Origin: Symsagittifera roscoffensis
Taxonomy: Eukaryota; Xenacoelomorpha; Acoela; Convolutidae
Assembly (NCBI RefSeq): GCF_963678635.1
Contig: NC_087068.1
Location: forward strand, 41,441,649 to 41,505,648
DNA length: 64,000 nucleotides
Direction of reading: 5' to 3'
Shown here: one piece after another, positions 36,401-46,680 of the stretch
How the letters are laid out: each line of letters starts with the position of its first letter
How positions within the stretch are numbered: position 1 is the first letter of the stretch
Translations under genes and position numbers: made by a program
The notes under the pieces: model-generated
What the model was told of the DNA's origin: nothing
Databases searched by the model: none
The model's input: the letters and a program-made list of their open reading frames with translations, nothing else

Positions 36401-39400
36401 AGTATGTATACATAACTGTCATAAAATCGATAATCTTTTCTCAAGGTTTTGCGTAAACTGTCTACTTCCGATCTTTAGGCACAGGAGGCATTTGGGCTAA
36501 GTAATTTTTTTAGCCTTCACATTATTGCATGCAAACATCAGATTGAACTCCTCAACCAATTTCTGTGAGTACCGAAAAAGCATTAGGATCACCCATGCTA
36601 CAAAGTTCCTATCTAGTCACGAATTTTGCTGAGACAAAGTTTAAAGTTCCGGCTTTTCACTTTTTCACTAATTTATGCATTTTTCTACAGCCTTTTTTCT
36701 CCCTACATAAGCCAGGCTCTCGATTGGAAAAGGAAGTCCGGCAGCCCCTAATGCGCTCGCCACTTCCCTTAGCTCCCCTGCCGAAGTTGAATAGCCAGTA
36801 GTCAACGTTTCATGAAGTAACCAGGTATGTCGAGTGTAACAGGTACGTGGCAGTGAGATTCTCGGGCCAGAAAATAACTTCCTGAGGCCACAACCTCAAC
36901 GCGGTCAACGGCGAGTACAAAAAAGACTAGCCCGACATAAAGACGCTCTACTACGGGACATCGCAACTAGTCGAAAGCTAAGTTTTTGACAACTGCTCCT
37001 ACTGCAGTGTGCTGCATTTACATCCCCGCAAACCTCCGCAAAGCTGTGGCGTCACTCAGATACAAAAAAGGCTGAAATCTTGAATCGAGGAGTCGCTGTG
37101 ATTCCTTTTATGCCGGCTGAGCACGGAAAATTGCCTGATACACCTCATGAAGATTCATCGTGTATTGAACAGGGAGTCCCCGCTCCTGTAATAACTGTCA
37201 ATTGTACATGTTTGAATTGTACAAGCTCGTATTTTGTCAACAGATCAGTATTGAGACTCGCCTCAGGCATCTTGTTCAGGTGGGTTGTATCTAGTTTGTT
37301 GGTCAAGTTAACTTGGGGTACCATAGCTACCGGTACAGAACCGCGAGCGACTTGGCTCAACACGTCATCTAAAACGTAACCGTAATTGTGAACCGCCAAT
37401 TTGTGTACAGTCAGCTGGGCGCGTATGATATGCAGGGTCTGCGAGTAATTAACAACAGCAATGGAGAACTTCGCTGCATGACTAGAAGTAGAAACCCATT
37501 TCCTATGATTACACGCGCTCTACCTTTTTTTTGGTGATCATCTGCTTCGTAAACCAAATTTAAGAATTGTCTACAGATTAACTCCAGTATTTGAAATGTG
37601 AGAAATCATTTTCAGCTTGGTTTGATCCGTATTTAGGGAATGCCCCAAAAGGTTCAGCTCGCACGAGTGCAGCAAAAACATCCAGACAGCACTGACCAAG
37701 AAAGAGGCTTCCCTTACCAGCCGAGCTGTTTCCGAAATGTCGCCCCAGAAGCCGAAGGGGAAAGAATGGCAGAATCACTCTTTCAGTATAGGGGCGAGTA
37801 TAAGTGTCGCTGCGACGCCCAGACCTCCGGCTTGATACACCATCTGAAGTGAGCGGTACTTTTCTCATGATTGTCCACAAAACCTGCGTCATTTTCTTCA
37901 TCTCTGCCAGTAGCGACTCAATCTCGTCTACAGCTTATTCAAATTCAAAGAATGACAGGTAAGTAATGTTGATTAGGACATCCGTTGAGAGCAAGTCCCC
38001 ACGGATCTTTCCGTCGTATTCATCCCACGTCTTGGCAACATGTACTGGTTCTCTAAAAGCTAGTTAGAGGAGGGTCCTGTTGATTGCTGGTGATACAGAA
38101 AACGAAACTGAAACCCAAACCGTCTCTATCGCACTCGCGATTATAAGTGGGGTCTCCTCCACAAATGCTGCTCCTGCCGTGCGGTTAATCGTCAAAATTG
38201 AGGAAGGCCCAACCCTAAGCAAGAGGATAGAGACCAGAACGACCAGCCACGAGATAGGTATCACGGTACAGTTAACCATCTATACAGAGGGCAGTGACTG
38301 AGGACGAGGGGTCACTCCTTTAGAGGTATTAATTACATGAAACTTAATCCTTTCATTAAATCTATGGGCAGTAAGTTTCTTTTGTCCGGGTTACAGACCT
38401 CCTTAAAAAATTTTTGAACGATTTTCCATCTCCCTGTTAAAACACGGAAAACAAACTTGCTTGGCTCTGTGGGGAATAGACTTCATAAACTGTTAGCGAA
38501 GTAATTTAAGATATAAGCTACAAGACGCAGCCACGATTGGAAGCAGAATCTGTTCCTATCCTTGGATGAACGAAGACAGCAAAAAACAGTGATGTATGAA
38601 GGCCAATACCTTGAGGTTTCGAGGAGTGTATTAGTGCCTAGTGCGTCAGAGAGAGTTAAACAAGCAGTAAATGACATTATTTTTCATGCACCCTGAAAAA
38701 AAATGATGCTCTTAGAGCAAACTAGGATAAAGATAGCCGGTTAATGTGCAAATAAAACAGAAGGTTCCAACCATTCTCTTGAAAACAATTTCAAGCTAGT
38801 GTCGTTTTTTGCGTGGTGTGAAAGTAGGAACTAAGCGAAAAAAAATTAGTTATATTCTACAATCATAGTCAAGTAGGCCAATTGCAAAACAGTTTTTGCA
38901 GAAATATGACAAAAAAAAAGAAAAAATGTGAAAAAATGTAAGAAAGTTCCTATTTTTTTCTGTAGAGTTTCTATTAATTTTTGAGATTTTTGAATTTCAA
39001 AAACTTCGAAAACTAACTTTACTCGAGTAAAACTTCGAAAACTAACTTTACTCGTGTAAAACTATTGTAAGCCTGCAAACTCCTATTTTGACAAACCTTA
39101 TTAGCTCGGATGTGGACCAAAAATCAAAAATTTCAAACCAGTTTTTTTCTCGACTCTGAGAAAACTTTGGGGTCTTTCGAATCACGACTGAAAGGGCTTT
39201 TATATGATACATAACTCCTTTCGATGATTATTTTTGTTACCTGATTTTGCGTGGAAAAGAAAAGAAAAACAAATGAAAAAACTAAAACACAAACGAATAG
39301 AACGTTTCTCCACATTTTTCAATTGGTCGCAACAAAAATAATTCACCTGTGATTTTATCAAACTTTTTGGCCTTTTTTAAAATAATTTCTCCGGTCAGTC

Positions 39401-42400
39401 AAAAATTTTTGTTTCTGCGAAGATTTTTTCAGCTCATTTTTATCAGTAAAATGAAAACAATTTATGTCTTTTTGATGAAAATTTTTATCCAAATAGTTTC
39501 AAAAATTTGTTAAAAATATAATGTTGCTAGAACTTACGTATCTTATCTTCGATTTATTTCTCCTTCGGTTCTGTCTTCGGCGTCGTTCGGATATGACGTC
39601 AGAGTAGTCTCCAGTCTCGTCTCCCACTCGGTTCAGATCGTCCAAAATTGAGTTTTGAATCATCGGTTTCGGAAGCTGTGCTGGAACCTCATCATCGGCA
39701 AATAGTCCATCGCGTGGTGTGAACTGATTGGCTTCCAAAACTGTTCCTGTTGTGGTTTTAGTGAACAATACACTTTTTGGTGTATTTTTTCTTGTTGTGT
39801 TTTCATGTTTCTTTGTTGCCGGAGAAAAATTTTGACAGTCACATTTCATAGGAATGGGTCCGTTGCGCCTTTCAACACAGTGACATGTTCTGCTGTGTTC
39901 GTGACATTCGGCTGAGTTGCTTTTCTGTGTTTTTTCCGTAGGAGTGCTCCACTTCATGCCTAAAGCCTGAAAAATGTGTTTAAAATTTTCAAGATGTTAG
40001 AAATATTAACTTATCACGGCTAGATTTTATTGATTCTTCTGTTGAATATGTGAGCTGTTTTATAAACTTGTTTTTTGCATTTTTGCTTTTTTCCACTTGA
40101 TTGCAAACAAAAAAAAATGGAGCAAGTTTTCGGTCAAGTTTATGTTAAAAAACGCCAAATTTAAAGTGACCTTGAAATCAAACATTTCAAAACCAATTGC
40201 ACGAAGAGAATGTTGACGGTCACAAACTTGGTCGATAAAAACCTATTAATTGAAAATCTGAATGCGCTATGGACGCAATTTTTAAACAAAAGCAACGTTT
40301 AAATTTATCCGAACGCAAGGCTACAGAAATCTCTCTAGGCCCAATGCTTAATAGTATGCCGGGAATGTTCTAGATATTAAAAATTCCATCGCTTCAAAAG
40401 CGTGCTTGAAAGTTTTCAATGGTTTTGCGAAGCAATCCAAGCTACTGAAAAAAAAATTGAAACCTTTTGACTTTTTTATTGTTCCAATAGTTCGCTCGAA
40501 CAACTTTAACTAAATTTCTAAGCATTTAACCATATGAAAACAATTTGAAACACTTTGAGTTCAATTGCTTCAATAGCTTGCTGAGAAAAACTTATATTTA
40601 CGAGATGATTCGCTCTATGAAATAACTGAACTTGTCAAAGTTCATTGTTTAAACAGCCTGACTTAAAAAACTTGAATTAATTTCCTACTTCCTCCTCTTA
40701 TAAAATAACTATGAAACATTTTGAGACTTCATGCTTTTGGTCGTTTTCTTAGAAAACCTTGAACTTTGCAAGCCATTTCATCAATAAAATAACTTGAAAT
40801 TTCTCAACGTTTATCACTTCAGAAGCTTTCATGAAAAAAAAGTATTTTGCGACGCAATTCAAGCTATGAAAAAATTTTAGAATTAAATCAATTTTTCACT
40901 GCTCAATTGGCTTGATCAGAAAAAAACTCTGCTTTTAGCGAGCCGATTCTTTTCATGAAGTAATTGAAATTTTTCAATTTTTTATCGCTGGAAAAGTCGA
41001 ATTTTTTTCCGACCCATTCTCTATATGAAATAACTGAAATATTTGTAAACTTCTTCATCGCTTTAATACCTTGCTCAGAAAAATTTGCAATTTTTACAGA
41101 CAGATTCGTTTTTGATTTTTTTCATGTGTTGTTGCCCCAACACCCTGCTTACAAAGATTTTTTTTCTGCAAAACGCTTCGCTCTCTGAGTTAACTTGAAA
41201 TGCTTCAAAGTTCCATCGTTAGAATAGCTTGCTTAGAGAAACAAAATTTTTTGCAAACCAATTTGCTATATGAAATAACTGAATTATCCCGAAATTTCTT
41301 GGCTTCAATAGCTTGCTCTAAACCTAAGGCTTCACTCTAAGATATTTCAAGTGAACTTGGAAATTTGCAATTTTTTGCCTAAATTGTCTCCCTAAAAAAT
41401 TAAATTTTTGCGAGCCGATGCATTTCTTGGAACTATTAGAAATTTTTATATTTTCAAGTTTTCTTGCTTGAGAAAAATTACTGCTTGCTCACTACAACCA
41501 CTTTTTTGCGAACCGATTGATTGATGGAGACGGGCTTGCTTTTTTCTTTTCTTTTTAGGCTGATGCTGGTTTAATCAATGCATGCAAAAAAAACGAATTG
41601 AATCAAGATGTGGTCATACTTGGGAAATGCACTTGCACGCTCTTTTGCTGGATATATCCAGTGACTTTTGTGGGTCCCGATCATATTTAGTGATCCATTT
41701 AGTATCGGCAGCTCTAAACAGGAGATTGTACCACAGAGAGTTTACAGTCACTCTTTTTCCATGCTCAAAAATTGTTCGGTTGATCCAATATTCCAAATGA
41801 CTGAAAATTAAAAATATCTGTTTTTTCTCATCTTTTTTTAAAAAAAATTTTCAATTTATAAACTGAACTTACAGTTTATTATGCGTAAACACAGCTACTG
41901 GAACAAAAAAAATTTTGTTGAAAAGCTCACCACTTTTTTGAACTTTTGAAACACAATAGAGAATTGCTCACTTTTTATTGAAGAAATTAACTCTGAATAG
42001 TTGTATGTTGTCGTAGTAAGATTTTCAACAGCCTGTAAATAAAACGATATTTTTTCAATTTCGTCAAAAATTTGAAAAAAGAACAAACAACTAAAAGTTC
42101 TCACTTGCTTTGTTTGATATTGTTATTGGCGATGATATTTTTGAATCAACTGGAATTGTTTTGTCCTTTAGCATCTGATAGTAACATTTTTGAACATCCA
42201 CAGGAAGAAATTGAAAAACGGAATTCGATATAAGCTCTTCAGAGGGTCGGCACAAAATTTTTCTCCTGAGAAAACCCTAAAAAGTACAGAAAAAAAGCTG
42301 ATTGACCGAAAGCAAATTTCAAAAAGCTGAATGAGGATCGAACCTTATCGTATAATGGTGAAATTGATTGCTTGATTCTGAAAAAAAAAAATGGTTGTTA

Positions 42401-44106
42401 ACAACTGAAATAGTTCAAAAATCTCAATTTAACTCGACTGATATTGAGAATTTTCTAGTTTTTTGGGAGATGGGAGCTTATATTTAAATTTTTACAGTTT
42501 TGGGTCTTTTTGCTTATTCCGCCCAAAAATCAATATTAGAACATTTTGAACTGAAACTACTTTGCTTCATTCTGATTGGCTAGAATTAGCCTACCAAATT
42601 TCAGCACCATCTCAAAATCGTTTGTTAACAATTATAAGTCGATTCGCAAATAAGCCGATTTAGCTAATACTATAGAATGCTTAGTTAACTATTCAAATTT
42701 ATTTCAAAAAATTATGCAGAGGTGCAAAAAATTATGCAGAGGTGCAGAAAAAAAACGGAAAAAAGACACAAGAGAAAACAAAAAAAGTTCCAGAAAAAAA
42801 TGACCACCTCTATATCTGCTCAAAGTTCGGCCTTATTAGAAATCGGCTTATGTGATTGAAATTGTATTAAGCAAACCAATCATTGCAAACAGTGTTGATT
42901 TAAATTATCCGGACAAAATGAACAAAACTTGAACTTTGAAACACATTTCTCTCAAAGTGCGTTAACAGAAGTGAAGTGAACAGAAAGTGAAGTGAACAGA
43001 AGTTGCTGATAATTTCATAAGAATTATTAGGGTGCATTTTTTTCTACAATATTCTCAACCAAAATGTTACCCAAAAATGGATAATTTTGGCTTTTTTCAA
43101 TTAACCAAAAATTACGCTGGAACTATTTTGCTAATTGATGAGAAATCTATATCACAAGAGTTTCCTTACACAGTGCAACAAAGTTCTACAAGTGTTAAAT
43201 CTCCAAAAACCTGTATAAGAGAAAAAGTTTTTGCTTGATAGTCAAGAAAGGTGATTCTGACTATATAAAATCCAAAGTCTTTGTTTAAAAACAAATTTTA
43301 AACAATTTAGTCTTTTTTGTGGAGATTTAACCCCTCTAGAACTTTGTTGGGCTGTGAGAGACGGCTTGTGATATATATTCCTCAATTAACAAAATATTTC
43401 CACCGTAATGTTTGATTAATCGAAAAAAGCCAAAATGACCCATTTTTGGGGTAATATTTTGGTTGAGAACTTAGTAGAAAAAAATGAACTATATTAATTC
43501 TTATGAAAATCTCAGCAACTTTTGTTCTCTTCATTTTTGTCTAATCTTAACCCATTTTGAGAAAAACGTGTTTGGAAAATCAAGTGTTCTTCGTTTTTTC
43601 CGGATAATTTAAATCAGCACTGTATTTGTTCTTTGCATTCATACATTGAGAAACACGAAATCGCTAAATAAAGAAATTTGGGCGGAATAAATCAAAAGAC
43701 CCAAGTTTTTTTTATCAGAACTCATTTCTGTTAAAATAAAACGAGGACTACTTGCCAATTCAGAATCGTGTTATTTCCTGATTGAGTCTATAATCTCATA
43801 ACCTCAATTTTGTGTTCAGTTTTTTTTTTTGAATGAAAACGTCAGACGTTCATTAGTCGTCGATTGATCTTTTAATATCAACATGAATAGAAATGATGAA
43901 CTGACTACTCACATTGAAGCTGCTATTGCACTGCGGTTTGTCTGATTGTTTTTTTCGGATCCAAATAACGAATGGGTAACGATGGAAAGAGGAACTAGGT
44001 AAAATTCTGTAGAGAGGCCATATTTGCAGCCATTCGTGGTGGAGTCAGCTCTTGCATGATAGTAAAATACGCTAAGTATAGTAAGAAAACTCAGATTTCC
44101 CCCCAT
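30300..44106 (-). CDS. Multi-exon type I membrane protein gene (443 or 458 aa), unrecognised
   Basis: My exon model on the minus strand is 44106-43913; [optional 42377-42344]; 42265-42109 (or 42276-42109 with the optional exon); 42032-41972; 41897-41873; 41800-41620; 39966-39538; 34739-34606; 30450-30300. All introns end in AG. Donors are GT except after 42109, which is GC with the GC-AG consensus (GCAAGT). Every junction keeps phase and the total is a multiple of three either way (1,332 or 1,377 bases). The protein has a signal peptide (exon 1), an ectodomain with an NRT glycosylation site, a Cys-rich segment (CKC, then CHEHSRTCHC and CDC), a basic Arg-rich stretch (SERRRRQNRRRNKSKIRY), and a membrane span with a short Cys-containing tail in the last exon. 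Function is unknown; a cell-surface role is inferred. Introns are full of repeats. Confidence 0.75.
30451..30556 (-). other. Intron flank next to the last exon
   Basis: Intron sequence 5' of the last exon. A frame running through it from 30545 (MTRETKK...) is open by chance; the acceptor at 30451-30452 and phase agreement with the previous exon argue that it is not coding. Confidence 0.5.
30557..31752. mobile_element. Terminal-inverted-repeat element filled with AAACCGCTCAAA motifs
   Basis: The left end TCTAGTTGGCCTGTTTTACT at about 30564 recurs in reverse complement at about 31730-31750 (AAAACAGGCCAACTAGGC); the inverted match extends through the GACTGACGAATATGCCTA region. Between the ends lies a block (30635-31550) packed with AAACCGCTCAAA and its complement TTTGAGCGGTTT in both orientations. 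It has no coding capacity. It sits inside the last intron of the membrane-protein gene. It is a non-autonomous DNA element with an expanded internal palindromic repeat. Confidence 0.7.
31655..32215. repeat. Dispersed repeat, copy 1
   Basis: It shares a series of landmarks with 38795-39330: GTCGTTTTTT..GCGTGG, GTCATAA..AGGCCA, CGACTGAAAGGGC-like, CGATGATTATTT and CCTGATTTTG(T/C)GTGGAAAA, then CAAATGGTCG or CAATTGGTCG. A third, more diverged copy lies at 46440-46680. It overlaps the right end of the inverted-repeat element before it. Confidence 0.65.
32216..34605 (-). other. Intronic sequence, no feature recognised
   Basis: A/T-rich intron of the membrane-protein gene. I saw no exon-like frame with matching splice sites and no clear repeat boundary in it. 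Confidence 0.4.
34606..34739 (-). CDS. Exon 7 of the membrane-protein gene
   Basis: Acceptor CCTATTTAG, donor GA|GTAAGA; phase 0 in, phase 2 out, matching both neighbours. It encodes 44 residues including EPILVDGRAAFGRYNQKDYW. Juxtamembrane position, basic at its N-terminal end. Confidence 0.75.
35228..35401 (+). pseudogene. gag capsid fragment (gypsy-type)
   Basis: A 57-codon frame reads RFDGTKIQDIEWLSKYTEII, then a Gly-Trp-Pro and an INGSARDLI segment. This is the usual start of a Ty3/gypsy-type capsid (F-x-G, Trp/Leu helix, then L-x-G-x-A). Flanking frames are broken. It lies in an intron of the minus-strand gene and marks a decayed element that probably runs from about 34.9 to 36.6 kb. 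Confidence 0.5.
35402..36880 (+). other. Probable retroelement relic, unclear coding
   Basis: Moderately GC-richer sequence with many short frames on the plus strand after the gag fragment. I could not place protease, RT or integrase motifs. The frame at 36565-36801 has no recognisable domain. Confidence 0.3.
36900..38300 (-). pseudogene. Membrane-glycoprotein-like pseudogene (env-like?)
   Basis: On the minus strand, reading downward: a frame with an N-terminal membrane segment (38279-38064), then an acidic/helical stretch at about 38050-37870 (DEIESLLAEMKKMTQVLW after an in-frame stop), then a Gly/Ala-rich hydrophobic stretch near 37860-37800, then 37399-37145 (VLDDVLSQVARGSVPVAM). This order, helical region then hydrophobic segment then a second ectodomain, suggests a viral-type fusion or envelope protein, but no diagnostic motif was found. 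It is interrupted by several stops. It lies antisense to the gag fragment at 35.2 kb and may belong to a different insertion. Confidence 0.35.
38795..39330. repeat. Dispersed repeat, copy 2
   Basis: Counterpart of 31655-32215 in the same orientation, with several indels. A short internal direct duplication (AAACTTCGAAAACTAACTTT) occurs at about 39000-39055. Confidence 0.6.
39538..39966 (-). CDS. Exon 6 of the membrane-protein gene (largest exon)
   Basis: Acceptor ATTTTTCAG, donor TAC|GTAAGT; 429 bases, phase 0 in and out. It encodes 143 residues: a Cys/His-rich part near the start (AECHEHSRTCHCVERR, then KCDCQ), a Lys/Thr-rich linker, an acidic stretch with Asp-Tyr-Ser (DETGDYSDVIS) and an Arg-rich end (RRRRQNRRRNKSK) that could be a proprotein-cleavage or polyanion-binding region. 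Confidence 0.75.
40370..41540 (-). repeat. Tandem array, ~85-95-base unit, inverted relative to 28.1 kb
   Basis: At least ten diverged units, read on the minus strand, show GCTATTGAAGC-like, CGGTTCGCAAA-like, and GAAATAACTTGAAAT-like blocks in the same order as the array at 28085-28570. It occupies most of the intron between exons 5 and 6. The frame at 40964-41188 is a product of the repeat. Confidence 0.65.
41620..41800 (-). CDS. Exon 5 of the membrane-protein gene
   Basis: Acceptor TTAATTTTCAG, donor CAA|GTATGA; 181 bases, phase 2 in, phase 0 out. It encodes HLEYWINRTIFEHGKRVTVN and continues to CKCISQ. NRT is a glycosylation site, consistent with an extracellular domain. Confidence 0.75.
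41873..42276 (-). CDS. Exons 3, 4 and a 25-base microexon of the membrane-protein gene
   Basis: Exon 3 (42265 or 42276 to 42109) encodes the KILCRPSEELISN segment and has two acceptors, TTTTTAG and the stronger TTTTCTCAG. Its donor is GC (AAA|GCAAGTGAG). Using the GT four bases later would put a TGA in frame at the start of exon 4. Exon 4 is 42032-41972 (61 bases). The microexon is 41897-41873 (25 bases, acceptor TTTTTTTTGTTCCAG, donor ACT|GTAAGT). Only this combination is open and keeps phase into exon 5. Confidence 0.6.
42495..43710. mobile_element. Foldback/MITE-like element in intron 1
   Basis: Inverted arms: GGGTCTTTTTGCTTATTCCG near 42500 pairs with CGGAATAAATCAAAAGACCC near 43685. Inside them a second, tighter pair begins CAGTGTTGATTTAAATTATC at 42890 and ends with its near-perfect complement at 43622. 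The inner arms continue through ACCAAAATGTTACCCAAAAA and its complement. The centre is about 43120-43370. The frame at 43032-43238 is a product of the arm. CAGTG ends are common in Tc1/mariner-related MITEs, but no clear target duplication was seen. Confidence 0.75.
43913..44106 (-). CDS. Exon 1 of the membrane-protein gene: signal peptide
   Basis: MGGNLSFLTILSVFYYHARA fits a signal peptide with cleavage near residue 20. A strong donor (AT|GTGAGT) ends the exon in phase 2. It joins in frame either to the 34-base candidate exon at 42377-42344 or directly to exon 3 at its second acceptor. Confidence 0.7.
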
Positions 44107-44587
44107 CGTCGAGTGTTTGATTCAACTTAATCTTTCATGTCTTGTACATACAAATATTTAAACAGTTCACTTGGGTAGATGATAGGTTCAAATTTTTAAG
44201 AGACACTTTCAATGTTAACTTCAGTAGACTGTTTTGTACGTTTTTCGAGCAACTTATAACTTTTTCTTCGCCAGAAATAACATGTATACAGTTTAGTGCA
44301 CTCTTTAAAATTGCTTCAAGCTACTAATGCATCGTTTCAAGCACATTATTTCCGGAACGTTGGAATCGAGCTAGTTGCAATTTAAGCAGCCGTTTTTATG
44401 AGCAACGTTCTTCTGGAGATTAATTTAACATCAATCAACTAATGACTTCAAAAATTTTAAATTTTCTTAAAAAAACGCTCCTTAATTAGCCAAATTGCGT
44501 TCTAGCCGAAAAAACTAGTGGTTACTTTGGATTGAGTTGCTGAATTGCGGATCACGAAAAATTTTAAGCAACACATTAAAACAATTT
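44107..44587. other. Upstream region of the membrane-protein gene
   Basis: This would hold the promoter of the minus-strand gene. I see no convincing TATA element or other signal, and no gene. Confidence 0.3.
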
Positions 44588-44699
44588 CCGGGTTGACCTC
44601 CATACACCGAAAATGCTTATTATACAAATCCATACTTATTGAGACCAATTATCAAGAAAGGAAAAGACCAACATACGAGCTGTACAGTTGATCACGGCG

Positions 44700-44890
44700 A
44701 ACCGCTGCTGTGCCTTTGCTTAAGAACTACATGCAATTTTTTTGGTTATTTTTCTGGGCTGGGTAATGTTTCTTCACCCTCAAGCAACGAGCACGAATCA
44801 TGGTGGGTCTCGAACATCCGACCTTTTGAAAAAGAGGCGGAGACGTAACCACTTCACCACCACTCCCCTCTTCACCAACGCTCCCCGAGC
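44700..44890 (-). repeat. tRNA-derived SINE
   Basis: On the minus strand from about 44885: GGGGAGTGGTGGTGAAGTGG (box A region), then GGATGTTCGAGACCC (box B, with the invariant GTTCGA core) about 45 bases later, then a non-tRNA body with AAGAAACATTACCCAGC. This is the expected Pol III promoter layout of a tRNA-derived SINE. Confidence 0.65.
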
Positions 44891-45868
44891 GCACCAAATG
44901 CACGGAAAAAGGCTTGTCATACAATTTTCTTAAAATTTCGAAAAATGGTTGAAAAGGATATAAGCTAATTTTGGCTGCTGTTTGATTTCATTGCAACAGC
45001 CTGGTGATGAAAACCGAGGTTTTTGGTTTTTGAAAAAAATACTTATCATACAATTCCCATATATGGAAATCGTATGACTAGCAATATTTTTGATAGCGAT
45101 ACAATTTTTTTTTTCAACCGCAAATCGAATTTTGTACTTTTGTACCTTTTCCAACATTTTTTTTGCATGCAAAATTTAGTGTTTTGTGTGCATAACTAGA
45201 TAGACTAATGTTAATTTTTTTCGCTTCATAATTTTGTTCAGAAAGACTGAAAACTCCTATTTCTTTTGTATGGCATGTCTATGTTTGCCTTGATCAATGT
45301 CTGATAACTTAAAAAATCAAACTTTAAAAGTAAACGTCGTTGAAAAAATTTGCCAAAGTTTTCAATTTTTTTTTCGTTATATCATTTGTGAAGGACAGCT
45401 CTAAGACAATTGAGTTCGTTTTCTATGCATTGTAAATACAAGACCCTCCAACCTGTTGCTTTGAGTGAACCAAAGTCTTTGTTACTTTTTTAAAAATTAA
45501 ATTTAGAAAAAAAAATCGGCTTGTGGAAAAATACTTATCATACAATTCATATATAAGGAAAAAAGTCCATCACGAGATTCATACAATGTTCTGTACGTAT
45601 AAATTGTTTGGAATTGTATGAGAAAGCCCTGAATACAAAGCCCTGATTGTTCCGGCTGTCCATAAACTGGTCTGCAATAGTTTTTGGTTATTGAAACATT
45701 GACAAACTATGAATTTTAAGCTGAATAGTATGAATCGTGTATGGAATTAATAGAACCAATTGCCTGACTCAACAGAATGAATTTGAAACTATTTTGTGGT
45801 CCGGGATAATTCGCCACGCGTGAACAATATGCGTTTGTTTATTGAGCGTTTGACAGTGATCTTTGAGT

Positions 45869-45950
45869 CAGGTTAGTCTAGTGGTGAGCGCGCCCTTTCT
45901 GGGTCCACGAAGATCTATCGATTGTGTTTCCGAGGGAAAAGACTTTGAGA
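45869..45950 (+). repeat. tRNA-like SINE head (candidate)
   Basis: GGTTAGTCTAGTGGTGAGCG is a good box A region, like tRNA-Asp or Glu. The matching box B (around 45915-45935) is decayed. No anticodon arm could be folded, so it is a SINE or pseudogene relic, not a tRNA gene. Confidence 0.4.
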
Positions 45951-46010
45951 ATTGTTCTGAATAAAAAAAATCACCCAGATAACTTATATTTCTTTTTTCT
46001 TTGAAAGTCG

Positions 46011-46250
46011 GTATAGCTGCTGCTGTTAAGTTGCGCAAAAAATTAATCCGTCGATAAAAAGATTGCATCACTTTAAAATGCGCAATTTTTTTGTTCATTT
46101 TAAGATGAGAGAACTTTCAAAATAAAACAAGTATAGCTGCTGCTGTGCAAGTTGCGCAAAAAATTAATTCGACCATAAAAAAATTGCATCAATTTAAAAT
46201 GCGCCATTTTTTTGTTCGTTATATGATGAGAGAACTTTCAAAATAAGAAC
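46011..46250 (+). repeat. Tandem duplication, 120-base unit
   Basis: Two adjacent copies both begin GTATAGCTGCTGCTGT and end with GAGAACTTTCAAAATAA, with a few substitutions and indels between them. Confidence 0.8.
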
Positions 46251-46439
46251 TCGAAAAACAGCAAAAAATTTTTTTTCAGTTTAAACATATTTTTGTTTGG
46301 ATTTTTTTAGCTTCGTTCCCAAAAAGGCACTAAACATTCTGAAAGTTAATTTTAAATATTTATAACTAAAGTTTTACGGTTCAACCTGACTTATAAGACC
46401 TCTATTATAAAGTTGTTATAAGACTTTATAAGTATATTA

Positions 46440-46680
46440 TTTTCGCTTGGTTCAGTCGAAGTATGACTAAACATCAAAAAGTTCAAACCAATTATTCTCG
46501 GCAATGAGAAAATTTTGAATTTTTTACAGCCCTTCGACTTACGATTGAAAGGGTTTCATTGTATAACACTCGATCCATTCTAGCGATTGCTTGTGGCACC
46601 TTCTAGCTTGTTTGTGGCTTTCTCCCCATTCTAATGGTCGTAATAGCAAGCCAAGATATGTTCTAGCTGTCAACTAATGG
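46440..46680. repeat. Dispersed repeat, copy 3 (diverged)
   Basis: Shares TTTTTTACAGCCCTTCGA-like, CGATTGAAAGGG, CGATTGCTTGTGGCACCT-like and AATGGTCG blocks with the copies at 31.9 and 39.1 kb, in the same order. Confidence 0.45.

Noticed and set aside
42032-42105. In-frame TGA at the exon 3/4 junction, considered as selenocysteine or pseudogene
   Set aside because: It appears only if the GT donor at 42104-42103 is used. The GC donor at 42108-42107 plus the 25-base microexon gives an open, phase-consistent path.
43032-43238. ORF inside the intron-1 foldback
   Set aside because: It is the translation of an inverted-repeat arm; the other arm carries the mirrored sequence and no gene structure.
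45869-45950. Functional tRNA gene
   Set aside because: Only the D-arm region is convincing; box B and the acceptor stem do not pair, so it is at best a SINE relic.
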